This document shows positions 1-13,800 of a stretch of 64,000 bases of DNA, one piece after another. The translations under genes and the position numbers were made by a program. The stretch's first letter is position 1. Each line of letters opens with the position of its first letter. The notes beneath the pieces were generated by a model. That model made no database searches. It was not told the DNA's origin and saw only the letters and a list, made by a program, of their open reading frames with translations. The stretch spans positions 16,908,930 through 16,972,929 of the forward strand of contig NC_049996.1 of assembly GCF_000003815.2 (NCBI RefSeq). The letters are read 5' to 3'. The DNA is from Branchiostoma floridae. Taxonomy: Eukaryota > Chordata > Leptocardii > Amphioxiformes > Branchiostomatidae.

Positions 1-3000
1 AGAAGAAGGACAGGATGTTGAGTTTGTCTGTAAGGTCATGGCTTCTCCCACACCACAGATCACCTGGTACCAAGGAAACCGGGTTCTCAAATCTGGTGGC
101 CGCTTGAAGATTACAACAGAAACAAGCGGGCAGTTGTATACCACATCTCTTACAATAAAGAAGGTAGCGCCAAAGGATTCAGGAAACCTCCTGGTAGTAA
201 TATCGAACGACCTCGGAGAGGCCAGAACCATGATTTCTCTTGAGCTTGTAACTGTGAAAAAGGAGGAAACCGTCGACTTCAGGAAACAACTAAAGACAGT
301 AAAACAGGAAAAAGTAAAAGAGGCTGTCCAAGAGGAGAAAGTGGAAGCTAAACCGGAAGAGAAGCCAGAGCCTGCAGCATTCGTCAAAGTTCCCAAGAAC
401 TGTGAGACCTTAGAAGGCGAAACCGCAATGTTTGACTGCAAAGTACTCGGCGAGCCCCGTCCGTCCCTGAAGTGGTTTAAGGATGATCAGGAGTTAGAGG
501 AAGAACGGTACATCGTGGACTACAACTCGTCTGGAGTTTGTGAGTTCTCCATCCGTGACACTGTCCCTACTGACGCAGGTTGGTACACTTGCACAGTTAG
601 TAACCCCCATGGGGGACAGTCCATGCGCGCTAAACTCATCCTCCATCTAAAACCCGTGGAACCCGAAATCGTCCAACCAGAGCTGTATTATTCCCCAGAC
701 GAAGACATTGAACTTGTTGAAGCCATTTCGGAGTCAGAGATACTTGAAGAAGTACCGGAGGAATTAATCATTGAAGAGCCAGAAGAGTATGTTGGCGCAG
801 AGCTCGTCAAAGAAAGGCGTGCTCTACTTGAACCAATGAAAGAAACGGAAGTGCCCAGTGAAATAATGGAGTCTATCCCTAAGGAACCTGTAGATCTTGA
901 AGAAGTTACCTCAGAAGGAGAGCCTGAACCTGAAGACGTCGCTCCTTTCTTTATCGAGAAGCCTAAAGCGATGTCCGTAGAAGAAGGTCAGGATGTACAA
1001 TTTGTCTGTAAGGTGATGGCTTCTCCTACACCACAGATAAAATGGCAACAGGGAAACCGCGTTCTCAAATCTAGCGGCCGGTAAAGATTACTACAGAGAC
1101 TAGCGGGCAACTCTATACTACATCTCTTATCATAAAGAAAGTGGCACCGAAGGACGCAGGAAACCTTGTACTTACTGTGTCTAATGACTACGGAGAGGCT
1201 AGAGCTATGATGTCTCTCGAGTTTTCAAGTGTCAAAAAGGAGGAGAAAGTGGAATTCAAGAAACAGTTAAAAACCGTAAAGCAAGAAAAACCAAAAGAAA
1301 TAGAACCCATCAAGAAGACAGAACCAGCAGCATTCATTAAAGTGCCCAAGAACTGTAATACACTCGAAGGAGAGACCGCTGAGTTTGACTGTAAGGTAGT
1401 TGGTGAACCACGCCCTTCCTTAATATGGTCTAAAGACGACCAAGAACTAGAAGGAGAACGTTATGTAGTGGACTACAACGGGTCTGGAGTTTGTGTGTTG
1501 TACATCAACGATACTGTTCCTTCTGACGCAGGTTGGTATACTTGCACTGTCAGCAATCCTCATGGGGAACAGTCCATGCGCGCTAAACTTGCAGTTGAAC
1601 CCAAACCTGTCCCTGCGGAGCCCGAACCTGAACCTGAACTTGAAGAACCAGTGGTTGAGGAAGAACAAGACCTATTGACGATAGTCAGACGCAGAGAAAT
1701 CACATTCGCTACCTTAATGCTAGAGTACATCACTATCCTAATGAGAACACGTATTTTCATCAGCAGAGTCTCTAGAAGACTTGTAGTGTACGTTGAAGAG
1801 TTAGAGCCAAAGGAAAAACAACTAGACGTTGAGCTGTCGTCTGAATTAGTACTCTCCATCTTAAAAGAGTTTGACATACAGACGATGCTAGCTTCGTTGA
1901 TCACACAGGTTGTAGAACAAGTTCTGTTCATAGACGGCGGTTTACCGGAAATCACGATTCTCCTCCAGCCGGTAGGAAACCAGACTGAGCTACAGATCAC
2001 ATTTGATGGTGACGTACCTGAAGGGTCTCGTTTTCTAGAGCAGAAGATCCAATTAGAGCTGACTCTGCCATCAGAGGAGGAAGTCGAAGAAGTTGTGGAG
2101 GAGGCTCAAGAAGCACCTGTTCTGCAAGAAACACCTGAAGACTTGGCTTTAGAAGAACCGCTCGAACCTTCCGAACCTGCTGAACTAGAGTCGCTTGTAG
2201 TGGAACCGCAAGAAGTAGCTGACGTGTCGAGTGAAATGTTTGAATCTCTCCCTGAGGAACCGGTGGACATGGAAGAAGTTTTCTCAGAAGGAGAGCCAGA
2301 ACCTGAAGACGTTGGTCCCTTCTTTGTCGAGAAGCCCAAAGCAATGTCTGTAGAAGAAGGCCAAGATGTAGAGTTTCTCTGTAAGATCATGGCTTCTCCT
2401 ACACCACAGATTACCTGGTATCAAGGAAACCGGGTTCTTAAATCTAGCGGCCGTATGAAGGTAACAACAGACACGAGCGGACACTTGCATACAACCTCAC
2501 TTAAAATCACCAAAGTGGGGACAAAGGATTCAGGTAAACTCTTGCTGGTCGCTTCCAATGATTACGGGGAGGCCAGAGCAATGATCTCACTCCAACTGGT
2601 GACCGCGCAGAAAGAAGAAAAAGTGGACTTTAGGAAACAACTCAAGACGCTCAAAGAGGAAAAGACGGAAGTAGTACTAGAAGAAAAAACAGAGCCTGCT
2701 TCATTTGTCAAAGTTCCAAAAAATTTTGACACACTGGAGGGAGAAACAGCCGAGTTCGACTGTAAAGTTGTCGGAGAGCCACGCCCTTCACTGAAGTGGT
2801 TCAAAGATAACCAAGAACTTGAAGGAGAGCGTTATATCGTGGACTACAGCCAGTCCGGAGTTTGTACATTGTCCATTCGTGATGCCCTCACAACTGACTC
2901 AGGTTGGTACACATGTACGGTCAGCAACCCCCATGGAGAACAGTCCATGCGAGCTAAACTTACCGTTGAACTACAGCCCGAAGAACCGCAGATAGTCCAG

Positions 3001-4803
3001 CTCGAGTCGCATCTTCCCGTGCAAGAAGGCGTGGAAACGCTTGAAGCGATTTTAGAGTCAGATATCCTGGCAGAAATACCAGCAGAACAAGTTGTTGCAG
3101 AACCTGAGCCGCTCATTCCCGCAGAACTTGTCGAGCCTGAATTAGTCGTAGTCGAACCAATAACGGAGACTGACGTCGACAGTGAAGCTTTAGAGTCTCT
3201 TCCGGAGGAGCGTGTAGACCTGGAAGATGTGACCTCCGAAGGAGAGCCTGAACCTGAAGACGTCGCCCCCTTCTTTGTTGAGAAACCGAAAGCGATGTCT
3301 GTACAAGAAGGTGAGGATGTAGAGTTTGTCTGTAAAGTCATGGCTTCTCCTACACCACAGATCACATGGTACCAGGGAAACCGCGTTCTCAAATCAGGAG
3401 GTCGCTTAAAGATTACAACAGAGACAAGCGAGATGTTGTATACCACATCGCTTAACATTAAAAAGGTAGCACCAAAGGATTCAGGAAACTTTCTGGTGAC
3501 CCTGTCCAATGAGTACGGGGAGGCCAGAGCCATGATGACTCTTCAGTTGGTAACTCGGGAAACGGAAGAGAAACCCAAATTCCTAAAACAGTTGAAAACT
3601 GTCAAACAAGAAAAAGTCGAAGTCGTAGAATCAGTCGTTGAAAAGAAAGAAGCAGCGGCTTTCATAAAAGTTCCCAAGAACTGGACTGGCACAGAAGGTG
3701 AAAACGCCATATTCTATTGCAAAGTCAAGGGCGAACCCCGACCCACACTCAGATGGTCCAAAGAAGACCAGACCCTCGAGGGTGACCGGTACGTTGTGGA
3801 CTACAACATTTCAGGGGATTGTCAGTTCTACGTACAGGATGTTGTTCCCTCCGATGCCGGGTGGTACTCTTGTACGGCCTCGAACGACTCCGGCGATCAG
3901 ACGATGCGAGCAAAGCTCGCCGTCGAGCCTAAGGTTGTCGAGCCAGAGAAAACACCCGAGGAACAAATAGAATTTCCCGCAGAACAAACCGAAGAACAAC
4001 TAGAAATACAGAAGAGTGAAGTTTCAGTAGAAAGACGTATGGATCTACGGTTCGGACCCATAAATCTCGGCTTTGAAACGTACGAGACGAACTGCAAAAT
4101 CCACATCAATAGAGTGGAACGATCAATAACTCTGTATGTCGAGCAACTTGAGACCCAGGAAAGAAAAATGGACATCGCGCTCTCCTCTCAGATGGTTTTC
4201 TCCATTCTGAAAGAGCTGGAACTCAAGGAAACGCTCGCTTCAGTCGTTTCCCAGATAACTGAACAAGTACTGTTTGTTGATGGCGGGTTACCGGAAATAG
4301 TCATTTCGTTAGAGCCACAGAAACCCAAAGGTGTGCTGGTCTTCGCCACTTTTGAAGGCGTTGTGCCCGAGGAAACGGCCACATTCTTCGGCACGCAGCA
4401 AACGCTTGAGATCAAGCAGAGCTTTGTGACCGAGGAAATTGTGGAAGGCCAACAACGGGCTGTGGTAGTTGAGGAAGTCGACTCTGGAAGTCGCGTTGGG
4501 GTCGAAGCCATCACTGAAGTAGCCGAGATGGTAGAACCTAAAGAACCTCAAGTTGAAGAACCTCCTGTATTGGTTGAACCGGAAACCGTTACCCTGGAAC
4601 CCATGAAGGTCCCGGAAGTAACTGTAGAACCAATGGAGCCGCTTCCTCTCGAACCTGTGACGTTTGAGGAAGTGACGTCAGAGCCCGAGCCAGAGTCTGA
4701 ACCAGTCGGACCAAGCATCATAGAAAGGCCAAAATCCTTGACCGTTTCCGAGGGAGAAGATGTAACATTCCCGTTCAAGATATTTGCCTCCCCTACTCCC
4801 GAG
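1..4803 (+). CDS. ttn: ttn exon 1 (5' end outside window): nine Ig domains with linkers and two copies of a non-Ig module
   Basis: Open from base 2 in frame 2 until about 1080, then in frame 1 to a GTAAGG donor at 4804 (phase 0). Ig domains lie at about 2-265 (partial), 377-655, 941-1230, 1327-1605, 2311-2601, 2698-2970, 3266-3553, 3655-3935 and 4699-4803 (first half). They alternate between type A (begins PFFxEKPKAMSVEEG, core MASPTPQITWYQGN) and type B (begins FxKVPKN, core GEPRPSLKW, ends SMRAKL). A to B linkers carry DFRKQLKTVKQEK; B to A linkers are long and acidic (SEGEPEPEDV). The linkers at 1606-2310 and 3936-4698 also hold a repeated module of about 130 residues around VLF-I/V-DGGLPEI. 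Such long multi-Ig exons with spacers recall kettin/Sallimus-type I-band titins of invertebrates. A missing base near 1080 breaks the frame. Confidence 0.88.
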
Positions 4804-7800
4804 GTAAGGTATACTCTTAGTTTTCCTGACATTATGAATCGTTTCCTTGGTGAATTTGTATGCTGGAGTATTTTGTTAACGTCTTGTTATTTTTTTCCTT
4901 GTAGATCACATGGTATAAAGGAAACCGTGTTATCAAGTCTGGAGGCCGGTATAACTTTGATGTAACCTCGAGCGGTCATATCCACTCCGTCGTCTTACGG
5001 CTGAAAAAGACGGGGACTAAGGATTCAGGAAAGTACATGCTGGACATTGTGAACGCCTATGGACAGGCTAAAGCCATGGTGACTCTTCAACTTCAAAGTA
5101 TGTATGATGACGTTTTTATTCTCTGAAATTTACCGTCTTCACTGGCATTGACTAAGACGTCTTGAGATGTTTTGTAACGTTTTTTGGTAACATGTGTCTT
5201 CTGACCCTTTCAGAAACCAAGACAGAAGAAAAAGTTGACTTCAAAGCTCAACTAAAATCGACAAAAGTGGAGAAGAAGGAAGAGGTAGAAATCTCGAAGG
5301 AAGAAGCAGCTACCTTCATCCGGGTCCCGAAGAACTGCGCCGTCCTTGAGGGCGAGTCGGCGACCTTCGACTGTAAGGTCGTTGGTGAGCCCACGCCGGA
5401 AGTGACGTGGTACTACAACGACGTGGACCTGTCTGGAAGCGAGCGATGCCGCGTGGAGATGCCCGAACCTGGCGTGTACACGCTGTTGATACAGGAGACG
5501 CGCGTGTCCGACGCGGGGTGGTACTCCTGCACGGTACGGAACGAGCTGGGAGAGCAGACCATGCACGCCAAGCTGGCGGTGGAGCCGAAGGTGGAGGAGC
5601 CGACGGAGCCCCCCACTCTCACCGCGCGCGCGTTTCTGCAGAAGTTCGTGCAGTACGAGCTGCTGTACCACAGGTTCCAGGTAACAGGACACCTGCCGCA
5701 GGTCGAGCGGAAGGAGACACCGACAGGTAGATGTCGTCACCTTTGACATCATCATGACGTCATCCCGGCCATCATGACGCCACCCAATCGACGATCCATG
5801 ACGTCATCTTCACTCATTTGAGAAACAAGACGTCACTCTATCAGGACGCACTTGCACTTCATCGCATTGCCGCTAGGCGTGAACAGAACACATGAACGCA
5901 TTTTTCCACAGACACTTCATTCCGCTGAGAAGCAAAGTTATCATACTCCACACTCCGCCACACACACTCATCTCATCATCTTTGATTCTTTTATTCCAGG
6001 TGGTTATATTATGGAGAGGTTACGGAAATTTAACGGCCATGTTTCTCTGTTTAGCCGAAGAGGAGGCTCCTCAGATCATCCCGCCGTCGTTCTCGCGAGA
6101 GTACGGCGAGATCCGGGCCATGGAGGGCGGGTCCGTGCGGTTCGTGGCCGCCGTGGCAGGCTCTCCGGAGATCGAGGTCGCCTGGTTCAAGGACGGAGCT
6201 GAGCTTCACGAGGGACCCAAGCACTGGATCCTGTTTGATGACAATGTTGCTGTACTAGCTATTCCTAGGTAAACTCATCAAAAACTCCTCACTGGTCGGG
6301 TAAACCAGAGGGAAAAACGTGCTTGGAATTTCAACGCTGTGTTTTTCAGAACCTAATCAAAGACATAGAGATACCTAACTTGCCTAACTTATTCCTTTCA
6401 TAATTACACTTCTACATGTACAAAGTTGCCGTACTGGCTTACAAGGTAAATTCATCAAAATCTCTTCTGAATAACTGATTCTAAAGCCAGCGGGACAAAC
6501 ATGTCAACCCTTTATTTTGCTGAACATACATGCAATCAAATAGACATGCTTAACTTGCCGCTCATTATTCCTTTCATTATTACGTTTAACTAGTTGAAAT
6601 CGAGTCGCTCAGAGATACTATTCACAAATATGTCACTTCAACTTCATTGTGGTATCACACCGATGTTTCCGTCCTGCAGGGTTGATCTTGCTGACGAGGG
6701 CTTCTACACCTGCCGCGCGCGCAACGCTGCCGGGATGGTGGAGATCTCCGCGCCGCTCATCATTGAAGGTGTGTACACCAACGGGCATGCCGTCAAGTTG
6801 TGACGCGATCGGCGTGCGGACTGACTTTCATGATGTCATATATGAATCAACCAATCGTCGCATGCGGCGCACGTGACTGGTGCATGATATTCCGAAGTTT
6901 GTGACGTGAACTTCTGGAGGACTGCATGGATCTGTTGCAGCGAGAATCTTATTCTAAAGAAACTATAGAAAATGCCTCTTTTCTATTATGGACAACTGCA
7001 GCATGCAGCGTCCTCTGTTGCAGAGTGAAGCAGTTGCTTGTGTGATGCTGCGGGATTTTACTTAGAACATATAAGAGAAACTTCAGCTACAGCTCATGCT
7101 GTCGATAGAGACCAAGAATGCACGGACTTTCATATCGCCTTCAATAATCGTCTTCTTGAACTTTAATGCATGGTTAAAGGTGGATGCTTGATAATTATGA
7201 TCATAATACTGCATGTAGTGCAAGCAAAATTCTAAGATGATTATTTCTGGCATATCATGCACGTTTAAGGAATACGTTAAACACATTCGCAGCACATCAC
7301 GTGCATTCACTACCTCACCGTGAACGCAAATATACATAAATCACGTTTTCTATGTAGAATGATCACTTTAGATAGAGTTGAAAATATCCAAGCTGTAAAA
7401 AAATTGCCGGTTTATAAAAAAAGACGTGTCTTAAAAGATTAGTAGAAAGGAACTGGTGCACATTGTATGTGTTATATTCTGTATAGCTCTTTCAAACCCC
7501 CTTCCAACCAAACCCCCTTCAAACCACCCCCTTCAAACCAAACCCCTTTCAAACCACCCCCTCCAACCAAACCCCTTCCAACCAACAGCCCCCTCCCCAA
7601 ACGAACCTATTCCCTACCGTTGATAGGGCTGTCAAGCCTAAATAAAGATTATTTATAAATAGACTCGCCTTCGAATTCGTTTTAATTAAGCATAGGGAAC
7701 AGGTGCTACTGTTTAGATGTATACTTAGTCCCTAAAAATGTAGCTATAGTTTGTAGTTAGAAGATAATAGCTTGGTAAATCACGATATAAACGGAAGTTA

Positions 7801-10800
7801 TGGTGACAAGTGAAAACATGTAACAGTGGACTACAGAAAGAGAGCCTACTTCGCTGACTCCGGTTCTTCAATGGGATATTCCTGATAACTGTCAAGGTAC
7901 GGTAAAATATACGTCACATCGAGACCAGAGACATCTATTTCAACTCTCCACAATTAGCTTTTAACGCCGTATCTAAAGCTCAGTAGAAAAGTACTTAGAA
8001 AATCACTCAATACTAAATCAAAGATTAAAGTAGTGGATAAAAGATTCCAACGATGTTTTCACTGCTAACATGTAGTTCAGTATTTTTTTTTCACCTAAAG
8101 TAGAAATGGTCTCATCCAAACTTCAGCTTTGACCCCCATTAACATGCAAATTATGTAGATGACAGCACAAAAATAGCACTGACAAACCACATGTTTTAAG
8201 GTAGGACTCTTTCGTATTAGTTTTCCCGCCAGACTGTAGTCTTGTCATAAATACCAAAACGTAGTGTGAGGATTTTTGTAAAGCATAGGGAATGTAGTTA
8301 TAGATTAACCTGAAAAGTAAAGTCATTATATATGTATACACATCTGATGAAGAAGAAACGTATGTACGTTTTCAATATTGGCCATTCTATGGAAAGATAC
8401 AGCCGTAGTTCTAACCTTCACAAACATAGCAGCAGTGATAGATATAGGGGCATACACACATACACATACACACACAGTTCTGTTCCGCACAGGCATAAAA
8501 TTGCAGGGTAAATGTTGAATACTGTGGTTATTTGTGTTCAGTGCCGGAGCTGAAGTTCGAGGCGCCACCGCCCAAGGTGGTCAAACCCAAGATCAAGAAG
8601 CCTGTCGCCAAGAAGGAGGAAGTTGTCGAGGAGAAACCAGTCCTCGTCAAGCCAAAGGTACGTCTTTAATTTAAGGAGTTTGCTTTCTGGTTATTCCGTC
8701 TTAGAATATGAACAAGGTCAGGGTCTTGATGAAATCATGAGCGAGGGTTAGCGGCTGTCAGGTATATTTGCATGTGTATCCGACGCAGGGCGAAGGGAAT
8801 GTTGTGACGCTTTCGTTGTTGTAAAACACGCGGTCTCAAATAGAAAGTAGCATTGGAGTATATCTTTAAAAAGTTTATCTTTAAAAATCGTATTTGAATT
8901 CTTAAACAGAAAAGTCTTGTACAAAATAGCTGTTTTAAGAATATTACGATGAACAAGGTCGCAGTTTTGTTGATGAAATTACAAGCGAGGAGGGGATGAT
9001 TCAAGAATGTCAGATACATTTGCATATGTATTTGACGCAGGGCGAAGCGAATGTTTTATGTTGTAAAACATGCGGAGTCGAATACAGGCTGTTCATGTGA
9101 CGTCTTCTGCGCCATGTTGGATTACAGCGTACGCATGTAAAACACACGAAGATGATACTACTTGTGGTGAACGTTTGACAAAAACATGACTTGTTTTCAG
9201 GTGAAGAAACCCAAACCCAAGAAGGAGGTTCCGTTGGTCGGCGAAGACGCCGTGAAGAAGGCCAAGCCCAAGACGAAGGGACCGGGACCATTCTTCATCA
9301 TGAAGCCCAAATACCGCACCGTACCGGAAGGTGAGGATTCAAACAATCTATAACTTTGCTCTTGGGCTGTTGGTGCAGTTTTCTCTCTCAAAGTGGTCAT
9401 AAAGGATACACGGGGCTTATTCAAAGTATGCATAAATTGGATCTAGATCTGCGTGTATAATCAAGGAAATTCCTATAATGTAATAAAAAGAGAATCTTTG
9501 TAGATGCTCTAGTAGCTGTAGTCTTTAGTAAACATAGCTTTGTCTTCTACCTTACTCGCGTTATAAAACTGACACAATCTGTTCTCCCCAAGGCAATAAT
9601 GACTGGTTCGGTAGGTGGCGCTGCTGCAAGGAGAAGAATGCTGCAAACATGACTTAGAATACTTTGTCGACTTTATACAGTCCATACTCGCTAACATACT
9701 CATGTCGTATTGATAATAGTTTAGTTTGTTGCAAACTCTTGCACGAGGGCTAATTACAGGTAACTTGATAGGAGACGAACAAACAAATAGTGTAGAACAG
9801 TATGGAATGTTGTCTACTCTAGTCTGAAAGCTAAATCTAAACAAAAAACTTGTTGGTTTCGACTTCTTTTCGTTCGCCAGTGGAAGACGAATGATCCCAC
9901 CTTTTCTATGATTTTGTATTCTCCGTGGAATAACAGCGTTAACCCTCCAATCCCTGCAGGATCGGGCACGCAGTTCCGCGCCAAGGTGGGCGGCGACCCG
10001 AAGCCGTCCGTCCGCTGGATGAAGGGCAAGTGGCGGTCCATCGAGGACAGCGCCCGCATCCACGTCTACCACGACCCCAAGAAGGACGAGTACGTCATGG
10101 AGATCCGCGAGACCAAGCCTTCAGATGCAGGTCAGTGGAAAACACTTGTTTCTTCATTCACTCATTTATTCGTTTCACCAGGGAAAACATTGCCCACTGG
10201 CGTACTCGATGCGCCCTGGTGGATGGCATAAACATAATTTATTTCGTATGTCATTCAACTTAATATTTTGACTAATAGTTCGATTTCACCTCATAATGTA
10301 AGTTTATGAGCCAGTATTCCTTGTGACGTTTCTTAAGCCTGGACCCAATATTGGTGGATAGATTAGTAAGTAAAGTATGCATGTGCCACTAACTTTCTTG
10401 ACCAAACGCCTTGCAGGTAACTACAAGTGCATCATTGAGAATGAAGGCGGCAAGGAGGTCTGCGGTGTGACGCTCATCGTCGAGGAGAAACCCAAGGAGC
10501 TGCTGGACTGGCGCTCACTTCTTAAACCGTACGTCTTAAAACATTTACTTCTTTAACCCTACATCTTAGGACTGTCATTTCTTTTACCGTCTGTCTTAAA
10601 CTGTCACGTCCTAAACCGAAATTCTTATACCGTACCTGATACCCTTTAACCTTATTGCCTGATCCTATCGGTTGTACGAGATACGATGTATCTTATCTGT
10701 ACTATACATGTGGGTTCTTGAGATCGTGCATGTGCCGCACGAAGTGCATATGTCTTTAGTATGTGCGACAAGGAATGGCCTAGCTCATCGTTGGCTGTCA

Positions 10801-13800
10801 AAGCCTTCTTGAAATTCTCAGACATTGAAATGGTATGACGGGCCACTACGAAAAGTGTCCAAAATGAAAAGTTATTAGTTTTTAATCACTCTCATAGCTT
10901 ATGTCTTGAAAAAGAAAGAGTTTTTCTAAACCAGAATGTCTTTGCTCTCTTGCAGTGTTTCTCTCCGTAAGGAGGAAGAGCATGACATTGACATCTGGGA
11001 GATCCTGAAGAACGTGGATCCGTCCGAGTACGAGAAATATGCCCGGATGTTCAAGATCTACGATTTCCGCGGCCTGCTGCACCATCTCATCTGGCAGAGG
11101 GCGCAACTGGAGGAGGGACGCAAGAAGCTCGAGGTTAACACGACTGTTCCTTCATTCCATTCCTGTACTAATTCCTTATCGTATTATGATGGCTGCAAAT
11201 TGTATATATACCATTTGTCACAGTTCCTCTTAGAAAAACAACACAAATCTCGACATATAAATCATAGAAGAAGTTGGGGACGTTAGAGCATATTGACCCC
11301 TGAAGTAGTTCAATCAGTCATATTTACATGTATGATTAAATGCTTATAAGTAGAAACTTTTTATATATAAAAATGTGTAGATGTGTGTATGTATGATTCG
11401 CCAATAGGAACTCCGTTTGAGTATTCAGTCTGAAGTGGTTTCCCCGTGGCAGCCCCGAACTATACTACATCGCTTCTCACACGTGTCGTTCTGTTTCCTC
11501 AGGCTGCTAAGAAGGGTCGTGAGGCCTGGCAGCCCTGAACTATACTATATAACATCGCTGCTCACACGTGTTGTTCTTTGTTTCCCCAGGCTGCTAAGAA
11601 GGGCCGTGAGGCCTGGCAGCCCCGCACGCCCACCCCGCAGCCAATGGAGGGCGCTGAGGTGGACTTCGAGCGCGCCTTCGAGGAGATGCAGAAGAGTCTG
11701 TACGCAGAGGAGGTGAGTCTTAGACTGTCACGACTTGGATAAAAAGTGGAAGGAAGAAAGTGAAGTGCTCGATAACCAGTTTAGCGCAAACAACCATAAT
11801 GAATAGTCGTGTGCATGCCAGTGTAATTCCGGTGTTAGTCCGGCGCTGTTTATTTCTGTCATTCAAAAACTCCGAAGTCCCGAAATGTTCACCAAAAGGC
11901 TGTCAGTTGTCGCAAACCCGAGTCATTTGCAAGGAAGCTATTGGTCTGATGCAGTAGGTAGCATTAGTATGTATCTCACGGGACATGGATTAAGCAGACT
12001 AGACTGATTAGATTAGATTGTCACTGTATGTCTACCTTGTCCCCCAACGACTAAGAGATCAAGGGACTAGGTAGGTAGGTAGGTAGGTACCATTGTATGA
12101 CCTAAAATGTTTTTGTTGTGTTCCGCAGCGTGTGATGCCCCTGCGCGGACCTGAGGACCAGCGCATCCCGCCGCACAATCGCGCGAGATTTGAGTGCGAG
12201 ATCGAGATCAGAGACCCCAAGATCGAGCTGGAGTGGTACCTCAAGGGCGAGAAGTGCGTCGAGGGAGAAAAGTTCCAGTTCGAGCGCAAGAACAACACGT
12301 ACACCCTGATTGTGAACGACGGCCTGGTGCCCGACTCCGGCAAGGTCGGGGTGGTGGCCGGGCCGTACAAGGGCTCCGCCTTCCTGACTGTGGATCGTGA
12401 GTTTTTCTTAGCCTTTTATCTCTTTATCCAAACACACAATGGAGAATACAGAGAATCTTTTAGAATTGACTTTTGGTCTTTTAAGCCAGTTCACGGTTTA
12501 ATATTCGAGGTCAAAGGTAAATGGACCAGATTATGCACGTTCAGTTCAAACCGTTAAGGGCAATCCGGGGCCCGGCCAGGCAGCTTTCGGGAACGAAAAG
12601 TATGGTATAAAAGATACCAAACCCGGCCAACCCCGGTTTGGAAATGTGATGTTAGCCTAACCAGCTTATACCGATATCTTTGTCCCCTCCTAGAGCAATG
12701 TTGAAGACCCTTGGCTTTGTCGACTTTTCAGCAAATAAGCTCTAATATGATTTAAGACTTAGTGTTAAGAGATTACATGTCTTGGTAAACGTCTCACAAG
12801 TTTTCTCCTTGCTCCTTCCAGCCATGCTGAAGGCTGGGTTCCTGTCGGGCATTGGCGACATCGAGGTGCCGCAAGGCGAGCCGGGAACGTTCTGCTGCGA
12901 GGTCACCCCTGACGACGCTGACGTCACCTGGTACAAGGAGGGCGTTCAGCTGGAGCAGGTGAGTCTTGTGACGTCACCTGTACGTCACATTTATGCTGTA
13001 CATTGTCGATACAGTCATTGAAGCTTGTGTTGGTCTAGACACGAAAATGAGGACGAATCCTGAAAAGCGTTTTTACTTCTGAAATATTGGTAAAGGATTT
13101 CATGTCTCACTTCTTAACCCTCAAACCACCGTAGCTTTTTTGTGACGTAGATTACCATATGGGGTCAAAACTGACCCCAAAACGTTTTGTACAAATACAG
13201 TTTTTTGTGTGACTCTTTTTGTGATTTGTATATATGTATAGTTTCATTAATCTATGTGGGACAGTCTGACATGATTAGGTGAGAATACTTCTAGCTCATT
13301 ATCATAATTTATGCAAAAGATCATGAGGACCACATTTTGCACCAACGCTTTTCAGACCGGGAAGGAGGTTTTTGATGCCTGTACCAACTTCAATGCCTTA
13401 TTGCGCCTGAATGGCTTATGCTAGGGCCAACAAACTTGGTAACTTTTTAGAAAATGTTGATAGCAAACATTTTCAGTGAACAAAGTATGTTCATCATTTT
13501 TCATGTTGCCATGGCAACGTAATTCTGACAGACATATTTATTACGAAATTTTCTAATTTTGTATTAAACATTTCAGTTTTAAGGTTTTCTTGGCAAATAA
13601 CAGTTGTTTATCACATCTTATAAAACTCAACGTAAATTTCATGGCTCAATATCGATAATTGATGCTAATTTTATGACGTGATCAGTCAAAATCCAAGATG
13701 GCGGCCGATATTACCTAGATGACGTCATAATGTCATCATATAACATGATAATGGCACAAAAGTTAGTACAATAATTTTGGCTTACATGTACATCATTCTC

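Noticed and set aside
1560-3533. Long minus-strand frames opposite exon 1
   Set aside because: They mirror the repeated Glu/Pro-rich plus-strand codons, giving Ser/Gly-rich nonsense, and have no splice or start context.
9201-12396. Identification as myosin-binding protein C
   Set aside because: The helical motif is shared, but the flanking PEVK-like linkers, dozens of Igs without Fn3 domains and the order of Igs fit titin N2A.
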